The position numbers were made by a program, and so were the translations under genes. Source: Comamonas endophytica (GTDB lineage Bacteria; Pseudomonadota; Gammaproteobacteria; Burkholderiales; Burkholderiaceae_C). Taken from it: 64,000 nucleotides of DNA. Shown here in pieces: positions 16,217-24,265 of the stretch (positions within the stretch are counted from its first letter, which is position 1; every line of letters starts with the position of its first letter). The notes beneath the pieces are model-generated. The model ran no database searches and was not told where the DNA came from. It worked only from the letters and a program-made list of their open reading frames with translations. The stretch covers positions 2,586,001-2,650,000 of the forward strand of contig NZ_CP106881.1 of NCBI RefSeq assembly GCF_023634805.2, in the 5' to 3' direction.

Positions 16217-18463
16217 ATGCAGCAGCACACATGGCAGTTTTTCCGTGCCGGCGGGGTGGACCAGGTGTCCATCCGTACCGGCGAAGATATCGCCCACATT
16301 GGCGAGCTGGACCAGACGCTGTGGGTGGCGCTGGCCTGCCCGACGCGCGGCATTCAGTTCGACTGCGCCACACTGGACCTCATCGACCACGACAAGGATG
16401 GGCGCATCCGCGCGCCGGAGCTGGTCGAGGCCTGCCAATGGGCCGCGGCGCAGGTCAGCGACCCGGATGTCCTGACCAGCGGCAGCGATGCCCTGAAGCT
16501 GGGCAGCCTGCGCACCGACACCGAGGAGGGCGCGGCGCTGCATGCCGAGGCCGAGCGCATCCTGCGCTGGGCCGGGCGCGCGGGCGAGGACGGACTCACG
16601 CTTGACGAGGTGCACAGGCGCCTGGCCGCGCTCAATGCCATGCCTTTCAATGGCGACGGGCTGATCAACCCCGATACGCTTCAGGACGAGCCGCAGCTGG
16701 TCGAGCTGGTGCGGCGCATCATGAAGCTCTACGGCAGCAGCGAGGGCGTGGATGGCGCACAGGGCATGGGCCGGGCCGCGCTCGACGCCTTCTTCGGCGA
16801 TGTGCGTGCGATCGAGCAATGGCACGAGCTGGCGCTGGACCATGCCTGCGTGCTGAAGCAGCGCGCGCAGGCGGTGTCCGCGGCCCAGGCGCTCAACGCC
16901 GTGCAGGAGAAGATCGAGGATTTCTTCGCGCGCACGCGGCTGGCGGCTTTCGACGCCACGGCGCTGGTGCCGTTGAGCCCGAGCGTCGCCGGCTATGCGG
17001 CGCTGGGGCAGGATCTGCTCAGCAGCCGCAGCGACTCCATCGCCGCGCTGCCGCTGGCGCCGATTGCCGCGGGCGGCGAGCTGCCGCTGGTGATCGGCCT
17101 CAACCCAGCCTGGAGCGAGGCCATGCAGGCCTTTCGCCAGCATGTGGTGCAGCCGCTGCTGGGCACGGAGACGCAGTCGCTGAGCCTGACGCAGTGGCAG
17201 GCGCTCAAGGCCCAGCTCGCGCCCTGCCAGGCGTGGCTGGGGGCCTACCCCGATTCGGCGCTGGGCGAGATGACGCCGGCCGAGGCGCAGGCGCTGCTCG
17301 AAGGCGGCGCCGAGGCGCGGCTGCAGCAGCTGATCGCGCGCGACGAGGAGGAAAAGCTGCACAACCAGCATGCGGTGCAGCTGGAGAAGCTGCTGCGCTT
17401 CCAGCGCGACCTGCTCAAGCTGCTGAACAATTTCGTCAACTTCGCCGATTTCTACCGCCGCGAGGGCGCCGCCTTCCAGGCCGGCACGCTCTACCTCGAC
17501 GGGCGCAGCTGCGAGCTGACGGTGGATGTCGCCGATGCCACGGCCCATGCCAAGCTGGCGGGGCTGGCCAAGGTCTATCTCGCCTATTGCGAATGCCGGC
17601 GCAAGGGTGCCAAGCGCACCATCGTCGCGGCCTTCACGGCCGGCGACGTGGATTTCCTGATGGTCGGGCGCAACGGCCTGTTCTACGACCGCGAAGGCAA
17701 GGACTGGGATGCGACCATCACCCGCATCATCGAGAACCCGACCAGCATCGGACAGGCCTTTGCCGCGCCCTACAAGAAGTTCCTGCGCATGATCGAGGAG
17801 CAGGTCGCCAAGCGCGCCGCGGCGCAGGAGGCGGGCGTGACCTCGGGCCTGGCGGCGCAGGCCCAGTCGCTGGTGCACAACCCCACCGCGGCGCCGGCGC
17901 TGGCGCCCGGGCTGCGCAAGACCGATGTGGGCACCGTCGCGGCCATCGGCGTCGCGCTGGGCAGCCTGAGCGCGGTGGCGGTGGGCATCTTCAGCAAGTT
18001 CATCGACCTGGGGCCCTGGATACCGATTGCCGTGCTGGGCCTGATCGTGGCGATCTCCGGGCCGAGCATGCTGATCGCCTGGCTCAAGCTGCGCCAGCGC
18101 AGCCTGGGCCCGATCCTCGATGCCAGCGGCTGGGCGATCAACGGGCGCATGAAGATCAACCTGCGCCTGGGCCGCTCGCTGTCGCAGACCGGCAAGGTGC
18201 CGGTGCAGGCCTCGCGGCTGCTGAGCGATCCCTATGCCGACACCCGCCCGGGGCTGTGGGGGATCGGGGCGCTGGTGCTGGTGGTCGCACTGGTGTTTGC
18301 TGCCTGGCGGCTGGAGTGGTTCGATGCGTGGCTGCCGGTGGCGGCGCAGGTGGGGGAGACGGTGCCGGGCGCACCGGCAGCGCCTCAGTCGGCAGCGCCT
18401 CAGCCGGCCGCGCCTCAGCCGGCCGCGCCTCAGCCGGCCGCGCCTCAGCCGGCCGCGCCTTGA
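16217..18463 (+). CDS. EF-hand membrane protein of unknown function with Pro/Ala repeat tail
   Basis: A 748-residue protein I cannot assign to a named family. Near the N-terminus, residues 57-68 (D-H-D-K-D-G-R-I-R-A-P-E) form a canonical EF-hand calcium loop. A second, weaker loop, 'FNGDGLINPDTL', lies about 80 residues later. The central 400 residues are soluble, with a charged stretch 'RDEEEKLHNQHAVQLEKLL' that may be coiled coil. Three membrane helices are predicted at about 570-592, 602-624 and 680-698. The last 30 residues are repeats of P-A-A-P-Q. The ATG at 16217 follows TGGAG and gives 'MQQHTWQFFRAGG'; upstream in-frame ATGs add Arg-rich, unlikely sequence. It is divergent from a GntR regulator. 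Confidence 0.75.
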   Translation: MQQHTWQFFRAGGVDQVSIRTGEDIAHIGELDQTLWVALACPTRGIQFDCATLDLIDHDKDGRIRAPELVEACQWAAAQVSDPDVLTSGSDALKLGSLRTDTEEGAALHAEAERILRWAGRAGEDGLTLDEVHRRLAALNAMPFNGDGLINPDTLQDEPQLVELVRRIMKLYGSSEGVDGAQGMGRAALDAFFGDVRAIEQWHELALDHACVLKQRAQAVSAAQALNAVQEKIEDFFARTRLAAFDATALVPLSPSVAGYAALGQDLLSSRSDSIAALPLAPIAAGGELPLVIGLNPAWSEAMQAFRQHVVQPLLGTETQSLSLTQWQALKAQLAPCQAWLGAYPDSALGEMTPAEAQALLEGGAEARLQQLIARDEEEKLHNQHAVQLEKLLRFQRDLLKLLNNFVNFADFYRREGAAFQAGTLYLDGRSCELTVDVADATAHAKLAGLAKVYLAYCECRRKGAKRTIVAAFTAGDVDFLMVGRNGLFYDREGKDWDATITRIIENPTSIGQAFAAPYKKFLRMIEEQVAKRAAAQEAGVTSGLAAQAQSLVHNPTAAPALAPGLRKTDVGTVAAIGVALGSLSAVAVGIFSKFIDLGPWIPIAVLGLIVAISGPSMLIAWLKLRQRSLGPILDASGWAINGRMKINLRLGRSLSQTGKVPVQASRLLSDPYADTRPGLWGIGALVLVVALVFAAWRLEWFDAWLPVAAQVGETVPGAPAAPQSAAPQPAAPQPAAPQPAAPQPAAP
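18384..18463 (+). repeat. 15-bp tandem repeat at the 3' end of the EF-hand gene
   Basis: About five copies of GCCTCAGCCGGCCGC, the first diverged (TCGGCAGCG in place of CCGGCCGCG), encode P-Q-P-A-A units and run up to the stop codon. Copy number could vary by slippage without changing the reading frame. Confidence 0.85.
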
Positions 18464-18500
18464 GGGATAGGCCGAGGGGGAACTTGAGGTCCGGCCGTCC

Positions 18501-18604
18501 ATCCTTCGATCCTTCGACAGGCTCAGGATCAGGACGAACGGTAATAAGCCAAGGGGAAACCTGAGCTTCGGCCGTCCATCCTTCGACAAGCTCAGGACGA
18601 ACGG
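18501..18604. repeat. REP-like repeats between the EF-hand gene and the radical SAM gene
   Basis: Two elements in the same orientation lie between convergent genes. The one at 18511-18541 carries a 6-base duplication (CTCAGGATCAGGACG). The one at 18580-18604 is a perfect family member, CCTTCGACAAGCTCAGG followed by ACGAACGG. Confidence 0.85.
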
Positions 18605-18612
18605 TAGCTCCC

Positions 18613-20541
18613 TCACCCCTTCGCCCGCAGCGCCTTCTCGATCCGGTTGCGCGGCACCGTGGTCTTGGGCACCTTGAACGGGAACCAGCTGCGCACGTCC
18701 TGCTCCACGCCGACGCCGTGCATGAAGTTGTAGATGGCTTTCTTCAGCACGGCGCCGAGTGCGTCGTGGTCCACGCCGCTGGGGTCGTGGAAGCCGATGT
18801 CGTTCCTGGCGAACTGCACCGGCGGCATGGGGGTCAGCGTGATGCCGTATTCCTCGGGATTCAGGCCCACGGGCGAGTGCACGGTGCAGCTGAAGCGGTG
18901 GAAGAAGCCGCTCTGGATGCAGCCGTTCTCGAACAGCTGGCGCACGTATTCCAGCGCGTCCACGGTGTCCTGCACCGTCTGGGTGGGAAAGCCATACATC
19001 AGATAGGCATGCACCAGGATGCCGGCTTCGGAGAAGGCCTTGGTGACGCGCGCCACCTGGTCCACCGACACGCCTTTCTTCATCAGCGCCAGCAGCCGGT
19101 CCGAAGCGACTTCCAGGCCGCCCGACACGGCAATGCAGCCGCTGTCGGCCAGCAGGTTGCACAGCTCGGGGCTGAAGGTCTTCTCGAAGCGGATATTGCC
19201 CCACCAGCTGATGTCCGTGCCGCGCTCGAGCAGCTCGGTGGCCAGCGCCTTGAGCGCCTTCGGCGGCGCGGCCTCGTCGACGAAGTGGAAGCCGGTCTGG
19301 CCGGTCTCCGCCACGATGGCGTCGATGCGGTCGGCCAGCACCGCGGCGCTCGCGCCCTCGTAGCGGCCGATGTAGTCGAGGCTCACGTCGCAGAAGCTGC
19401 ATTTCTTCCAGTAGCAGCCGTGCGCCACGGTGAGCTTGTTCCAGCGGCCGTCGCTCCACAGGCGGTGCATGGGGTTGAGCATGTCCAGCAGCGACAGGTA
19501 GCTGTGCAGCGGCAGGCCGTCCCAGGTGGGCGTGCCGACCTCGGCAAAGGCCACGTCGGCCTCCATCATGTTGGTGTAGCGCACCAGTCCCTGTGCATCG
19601 CGCTGGTAGGTGCGCACCAGGCGCGAGGCGCCGCGCTGGCCCTGCAGGTGCTCGAGCAGCGCCAGCAGCGGGCGCTCGCCGGCGTCCAGCGTGACGAAGT
19701 CGAAATAGTCGAACACGCGCGGCTCGGTGAGCTCGCGCAATTCGGTGTTGACGAAGCCGCCGCCCAGCACCAGTTTTGTCTTTGGCGCATGCGCCTTGAT
19801 GGTCTGGGCGATGCGGAAGGCCGCATAGACCGAGCCGGGAAAGGGCACCGACAGCAGCACCACATCGGGCTGATGGCGCTCAAGCGCCTCCAGCGTGAGC
19901 TGGTGCAGCGTGTCGTCGACCATGGTGTGCGGCGCGGCCAGCGCCTGCGCCAGCGGCTCGAAGCTGGCCTGGCTGCCAGCGAGCGATTCGGCGTAGCGCA
20001 CGAACTCGAAGCGCGGGTCGGCCGCGTCGCGCAGCACATCGGCCACGTCGTTGAGGTACAGCGTCGCGATGTGCTTGGCGCGGTCGTGCTGGCCCAGCGC
20101 GCCGAAGGCCCAGCCCAGCGGGTCGCCGCTGCCGTCGTCGATATAGCCGTCGAGCGCGTCGAAGCGCGGCCCCTCGGGCAGATACTGGCGGCCGACGATG
20201 CGGTGCGACAGCGTGCTGTCGCGGCCCTGCAGGAAGGTGATGACGCGCGTGATGGTGGCCAGATACCGGTCGCGCTGCGCCATGAAGGATTGCACCGCAG
20301 GGCTGAAGGCGCGCCCCGGGTCGGCGTCGAACTGGTCCTGCACCAGGTCGATCACCCGCTGCAGGCCCTCCTGCGACAGCAGGCGCAGCACCAGCGCCAG
20401 CGCCAGGTCCTCCTGCACCGCGGGCAGGCCGCGCGAGCGCAGGAAGCCGGTGATGTAGGCGGTGGACGGATAGGGCGTGTTGAGCTGCGTCATCGGCGGG
20501 ATGACGGAGAGGATGCGGGGCGCGGTGGCTGAAGTGGACAT
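18613..20541 (-). CDS. B12-binding domain radical SAM protein
   Basis: A 642-residue protein with an N-terminal cobalamin-binding Rossmann-like region ('QPDVVLLSVPFPGSVYAAFRIAQ', 'KLVLGGGFVNTELREL') followed by a radical SAM barrel. The iron-sulfur motif is C376-x4-C381-x2-C384 ('GCYWKKCSFCDVSLDYIGRY'); the first spacing is one longer than the canonical CxxxCxxC. 'GFHFVDEAAPPKALKALA', 'SGGLEVASDRLLALMKKGVS' and 'VHAYLMYGFPTQTVQDTVDAL' are typical of this class. Many relatives are methyltransferases or rearranging enzymes, but the substrate cannot be inferred. It stands alone, without a biosynthetic cluster. Confidence 0.9.
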   Translation of the reverse strand: MSTSATAPRILSVIPPMTQLNTPYPSTAYITGFLRSRGLPAVQEDLALALVLRLLSQEGLQRVIDLVQDQFDADPGRAFSPAVQSFMAQRDRYLATITRVITFLQGRDSTLSHRIVGRQYLPEGPRFDALDGYIDDGSGDPLGWAFGALGQHDRAKHIATLYLNDVADVLRDAADPRFEFVRYAESLAGSQASFEPLAQALAAPHTMVDDTLHQLTLEALERHQPDVVLLSVPFPGSVYAAFRIAQTIKAHAPKTKLVLGGGFVNTELRELTEPRVFDYFDFVTLDAGERPLLALLEHLQGQRGASRLVRTYQRDAQGLVRYTNMMEADVAFAEVGTPTWDGLPLHSYLSLLDMLNPMHRLWSDGRWNKLTVAHGCYWKKCSFCDVSLDYIGRYEGASAAVLADRIDAIVAETGQTGFHFVDEAAPPKALKALATELLERGTDISWWGNIRFEKTFSPELCNLLADSGCIAVSGGLEVASDRLLALMKKGVSVDQVARVTKAFSEAGILVHAYLMYGFPTQTVQDTVDALEYVRQLFENGCIQSGFFHRFSCTVHSPVGLNPEEYGITLTPMPPVQFARNDIGFHDPSGVDHDALGAVLKKAIYNFMHGVGVEQDVRSWFPFKVPKTTVPRNRIEKALRAKG

Positions 20542-20692
20542 GGCGGTCAGGGCAGGGCGCGGAAGTGGAGGGCGCGCGGCGGGCGGGTCCCTGGGCCTGA
20601 TGGTCTGGCGTCCGCGCGACAGGCCAGTCTCAGGCAAAGCCCATCAGTATAAAAAGTTGGGCAAGACAGCGCCGGGCAAGGGTCGCTGTGAT

Positions 20693-21475
20693 TCAGCTGT
20701 GCCGTGTGGCGCTGCCCTCGGAGATCCAGACCTTGCTGGCGCTGCCGCTGCGCGAGACATGCATGCGGTAGCGGTAGCGCTCGGGGGCGTAGTAGCCCAG
20801 CAGGTACTGGATCGGGCGCTTGCGCGCGTCATAGACCACGCGCCGCACCTGCAGCAGCGGCGAGCCCGCGGGGATCTTCAGCGCCAGCGCCACATGCGCG
20901 GGCGCGATGGTGGCGCTGAGCTCCTGCTCGCCATGGTCGAAGGGGTAGCCGGCCCGCTCCATCAGCGTCAGCAGCGGCATCTCCTCGAGCAGCGGCTGGG
21001 CGATGGCCGCGCCGATGGACTCCGGCAGCGCGACTTCGGAATACATCACCGGCGCGCCGCCGGACTTGCGCACGCGGTGGATGCACAGCACCGCCGCCGC
21101 GGGCGGCAGCTGCAGCAGCCGGCCGATCTCCTCGCCGCAGGGCTGGCGCGTGCACGACAGCACCTGGATGCGCGTGCGCAACCCCTGGCTCACGATGTTG
21201 TCGAGCAGGCCGTTGTGCAGCTTCGGGTGCTGCTCGGCCATGGCCTGGCCCAGCGGCAACGTGCCCTGGCCGCGCAGCCGCGTGACCAGCCCTTCCTCCT
21301 GCAGCCGCGCCAGCGCCGAGCGCACGGTGACGCGCGCCACGCCGAAGGAATCGGCCAGCGCGCGCTCGCCGGGCAAGGGGATGCCCACGGGATAGGTGCC
21401 GTCGCGCAGCCGCGCGCGGATGGTGTCTGCGACCTGGCGGAACAGGGGCGGCGTGGGCGTGGGCGGAGGGGGCAT
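20693..21475 (-). CDS. GntR/UTRA transcriptional regulator
   Basis: A 260-residue regulator with a GntR winged helix ('GTYPVGIPLPGERALADSFG', 'VARVTVRSALARLQEEGLVTR') and a UTRA domain ('SGGAPVMYSEVALPESIGAAI', 'PLLQVRRVVYDARKRPIQYLLGYYAPERYRYRMHVSR'). It lies 123 bases beyond the lyase gene of the LeuCD-like operon, on the same strand, and is the best candidate controller of that operon. A TGGTCC palindrome in the operon's upstream region may be its site. The ligand is probably a carboxylic acid, by inference from the neighbours. Confidence 0.88.
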   Translation of the reverse strand: MPPPPTPTPPLFRQVADTIRARLRDGTYPVGIPLPGERALADSFGVARVTVRSALARLQEEGLVTRLRGQGTLPLGQAMAEQHPKLHNGLLDNIVSQGLRTRIQVLSCTRQPCGEEIGRLLQLPPAAAVLCIHRVRKSGGAPVMYSEVALPESIGAAIAQPLLEEMPLLTLMERAGYPFDHGEQELSATIAPAHVALALKIPAGSPLLQVRRVVYDARKRPIQYLLGYYAPERYRYRMHVSRSGSASKVWISEGSATRHS

Positions 21476-21518
21476 CGTTGGGCGCTTTTTCGACCGGTTG
21501 GCCGTTGCGCCGGATTAT

Positions 21519-21584
21519 GCGCGTCGTCTCAGGCGCGTCGCCTCAGGCGCGTCGTCTCAGGCGCGCCGCCTCAGGCGCGTCCTG
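21519..21584. repeat. 14-bp tandem repeat between GntR regulator and lyase gene
   Basis: About four and a half copies of GCGCGTCGYCTCAG lie in tandem just beyond the lyase stop codon and upstream of the GntR gene. The copies differ by single T/C changes. No hairpin or T run of terminator type is visible. Confidence 0.85.
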
Positions 21585-21597
21585 GCGCCCCGGTTTT

Positions 21598-22452
21598 TCA
21601 GGCGTATTTCTCGCCCAGCGCCAGCATCTCCGGGGTGCCGATGACGGCATTCAGGCCGTCGAAGCCCAGCATCCGGTCCTGCCAGGGCGCCGTGGTGCCA
21701 TGCTGGTGCAGGCTGGCGTAGTAGCCCTGCAGCGTGTGCGCGATCGCGCGCACGGTGCCGCCCGGGAAGATCACCAGGCGGTAGCCGATTTCTTCCAGCT
21801 CGGCGGCGGGCTTGACGGGCGTCATGCCACCTTCGACCATGTTGGCCATCAGCGGGCACAGGTGGCCCAGCTCGCGCTGCACCACGTCCATCTGCTCGCG
21901 CGTGCGCACGGCCTCGACGAACAGCAGGTCGGCGCCGGCCTCGGCGTAGCGCCTGGCGCGCTCGATGGCCGCGTCCAGGCCCTCGGTGGCGATCGCATCG
22001 GTGCGCGCGATGATCACCGTGTCCTGGTTGCGGCGCGCGTCGACGGCGGCGCGGATCTTGCCGCTCATCTCCTGCGCGCTGATCACCGACTTGCCCTGCA
22101 GATGGCCGCAGCGCTTGGGGCTGGACTGGTCTTCGAGCTGGATGGCCGAGGCGCCCGCGCGCTCGAGGTGCTGCACCGTGCGGCGCACGTTGAGCGCGTT
22201 GCCGAAGCCGGTGTCGGCATCGACGATCAGCGGCAGGTCCACGCGTTCGCGGATCTGCGTGGTCACGCCGGCCACGTCATCGAGGCTCAGGAAGCCGATG
22301 TCCGGGCGGCCGAAGCGCGTGTAGGCAATGCTCGCGCCCGACAGGTAGCAGGCTTCCATGCCGGCCTGCTCGACCAGCAGCGCCGTGAAGGGGTCGTAGA
22401 CGCCCGGGGCCAGGACGATCTTGTTTTGCTGCAGGCGTTGCTTGAAGTTCAT
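21598..22452 (-). CDS. Isocitrate lyase/PEP mutase superfamily enzyme
   Basis: A 284-residue lyase of the isocitrate lyase/phosphoenolpyruvate mutase superfamily, which cleaves or forms C-C or P-C bonds next to a carboxylate. 'PGVYDPFTALLVEQAG' is the family start and D78-A-D80 binds Mg. E107-D108 and K113-R-C-G-H117 form the lyase signature with catalytic Cys115. The KRCGH motif favours a true lyase, such as 2-methylisocitrate or 2,3-dimethylmalate lyase, over a mutase or oxaloacetate decarboxylase. It overlaps the LeuD-like gene by ATGA and ends the operon. It is not an obvious PrpB, as no prpC or prpD is nearby. Confidence 0.85.
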   Translation of the reverse strand: MNFKQRLQQNKIVLAPGVYDPFTALLVEQAGMEACYLSGASIAYTRFGRPDIGFLSLDDVAGVTTQIRERVDLPLIVDADTGFGNALNVRRTVQHLERAGASAIQLEDQSSPKRCGHLQGKSVISAQEMSGKIRAAVDARRNQDTVIIARTDAIATEGLDAAIERARRYAEAGADLLFVEAVRTREQMDVVQRELGHLCPLMANMVEGGMTPVKPAAELEEIGYRLVIFPGGTVRAIAHTLQGYYASLHQHGTTAPWQDRMLGFDGLNAVIGTPEMLALGEKYA

Positions 22453-22988
22453 GCGGGTTCCTTGGAATCGGGTTGGGGGCGGGCGGCCAGGCGCTTGCGC
22501 AGGTGCGGCACCAGGCCGCCATCGTTGACCAGCGCCAGCAGGTGGGCGGGGATCGGCGTGCACTGCAGGCGCAGGCCCTGCTGCGGCACCTCGAGCACGG
22601 CCTGCTCGAGATCGAACTGCGCGCGCGCATCCGGCGCGATGCCCCAGGCGGGCGCCGCGGGCGCCTTCGGGCCCAGCAGCAGCGGCAGGCCCAGGTTGAA
22701 GCCATTGCGGTAGAACAGCCCGGCAAAGGACTGCGCGATGACGCAGCGCACGCCCAGGTGGCGCAGCACCTCGACGGCCTGCTCGCGCGAGGAGCCGGCG
22801 CCGAAGTTGCTGCCGCCAATGACGATGTCGCCGGGGCGCACCTCGCGCGCGAAGCGCGGCTCGACGTCCTCCATGCAGTGTTCGGCAATCTTGTCGATGC
22901 TGAACTTCATGTACTTGCCGGGGGCGAGGAAGTCGGTGTTGATGTCGTCGCCGAAAATCCAGCAGCGGCCCAGGTTCTGGTCGTTCAT
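22449..22988 (-). CDS. LeuD-like small subunit of an aconitase-superfamily dehydratase
   Basis: A 179-residue 'swivel' subunit of the 3-isopropylmalate dehydratase type. 'IFGDDINTDFLAPGKYM' and 'IVIGGSNFGAGSSREQAVEVLRHLGV' are the conserved substrate-binding segments; in the second, Q replaces the usual H of GSSREHA. 'VIAQSFAGLFYRNGFNLGLPLL' follows. It overlaps its neighbours by ATGA on both sides. Given the operon with an ICL-type lyase and a Bug receptor, it is more likely a catabolic hydroxyacid dehydratase subunit than the leucine enzyme. Confidence 0.88.
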   Translation of the reverse strand: MNDQNLGRCWIFGDDINTDFLAPGKYMKFSIDKIAEHCMEDVEPRFAREVRPGDIVIGGSNFGAGSSREQAVEVLRHLGVRCVIAQSFAGLFYRNGFNLGLPLLLGPKAPAAPAWGIAPDARAQFDLEQAVLEVPQQGLRLQCTPIPAHLLALVNDGGLVPHLRKRLAARPQPDSKEPA

Positions 22989-24265
22989 GCGAGCATCTCC
23001 CGCGGATCGGTGATGCGGCCGGCCACTGCCGAGGCCGCAACGGTATAGGGCGAGCCCAGGAACACGCGCGACGATGCCGCACCCATGCGGCCCTTGAAGT
23101 TGCGCGCGGTGGTGCTGATGGCGGTGGTGTTCTCGGCAAAGGTGTTGGCGCCGTAGCCGGCGCAGGCGCCGCAGCTGGTGGGCAGCAGGCGCGCGCCGGC
23201 GTCCAGCAGGATCTGCAGCGTGCCCTCGGCCTGCGCCGCCTGCTGGTCCCTGGCGCTGGCGGGCGCGACCATCAGGTCCACGCCGCGCGCGATGCGCTGG
23301 CCCTTGAGCACCTCGGCGGCCATGCGCAGGTCCTCGAGCTTGGCGCCGGTGCAGGCGCCGATATAGGCGATGTCGACCTTCTCCTCGCCGCAGTTGCGCG
23401 CGTCTTCGCCCAGCGCCGGCGAGCCGGGCGCCGACACCTGGGGCGCGAGCGCTGCCGCGTCGAAGCGGTGGTGCGCCAGCAGCGGCGCCTGGGCATCGGT
23501 CTGCCACTGCGCCAGATCCTGCAGCTCCTGCGCGGGCACGCCGCAGGAAACCAGCCAGTCGCGCGTGGTCTCGTCGGGCGCGATCAGGCCGGCTTGGCCG
23601 CCCAGTTCGGCCGTCATGTTGCACAGCGTCATGCGCTCGTTCATCGACAGCGCGCGCACCGCCTCACCGCAGTATTCGACGGCCTCGTACTGGCCGCCGT
23701 CCATGCCGAAGCGCGTGCACATGTGCAGCATCATGTCCTTGGCGCAGACACCCGGCGCCAGGCGCCCGGTCCACTCCATGGCGATGGTGTGCGGCACGCG
23801 CAGCCAGATCTCGCCGGTGACGGCAACGCCCAGCATTTCCGTCGCGCCGATGCCGAACATATAGGCGCCAAAGGCCCCGCCGGTGCACGAGTGGCTGTCG
23901 CCGCCGACGGCGAACATGCCGGGGCGGATATGGCCGTGCTGCGGCGTGACGACATGGCAGATGCCCTGTTCGTCGTAGAAGTTGGCGATGCCCTGCTCGC
24001 GCACCCAGTCGCGCGCGATGCGCACGATCTGCGCGCTGTCGGCATCGGCCGCGGGCACGTAGTGGTCGGTGACGACGACGATCCTCGACGGGTCCCAGAC
24101 CTTGACGCCCAGCGCGTCGAGGTGCGGTTTCAGGCGGCGCGGGCCACCCGAGTCGTGCATCATGGCCAGGTCGACCCGGCAGGTCACGAGCTCCTCGGGC
24201 GCGACCTGGTCGCGGCCGCAGGCGCGGGCCACGAGTTTCTGGGCAAGGGTCTGGGGTGTTGTCAT
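22985..24265 (-). CDS. LeuC-like large subunit of an aconitase-superfamily dehydratase
   Basis: A 426-residue [4Fe-4S] subunit of the LeuC/homoaconitase type, forming a heterodimer with the LeuD-like protein. 'VAVGGDSHSCTGGAFGAYMFGIGATEM' is the aconitase signature. The cluster cysteines are in 'YIGACTGAKLEDLRMAAEVL' and 'LPTSCGACAGYGANTF' (C-x2-C). Compared with LeuC, which usually reads GSCTNSR at the first cysteine, this has GACTGAK, suggesting a different substrate. It overlaps the Bug-receptor gene upstream and the LeuD-like gene downstream by four bases each, so all four cistrons are coupled. Confidence 0.9.
   Translation of the reverse strand: MTTPQTLAQKLVARACGRDQVAPEELVTCRVDLAMMHDSGGPRRLKPHLDALGVKVWDPSRIVVVTDHYVPAADADSAQIVRIARDWVREQGIANFYDEQGICHVVTPQHGHIRPGMFAVGGDSHSCTGGAFGAYMFGIGATEMLGVAVTGEIWLRVPHTIAMEWTGRLAPGVCAKDMMLHMCTRFGMDGGQYEAVEYCGEAVRALSMNERMTLCNMTAELGGQAGLIAPDETTRDWLVSCGVPAQELQDLAQWQTDAQAPLLAHHRFDAAALAPQVSAPGSPALGEDARNCGEEKVDIAYIGACTGAKLEDLRMAAEVLKGQRIARGVDLMVAPASARDQQAAQAEGTLQILLDAGARLLPTSCGACAGYGANTFAENTTAISTTARNFKGRMGAASSRVFLGSPYTVAASAVAGRITDPREMLA

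Noticed and set aside
21519..21584. Short CRISPR-like array
   Set aside because: The units are direct tandem copies with no spacers.
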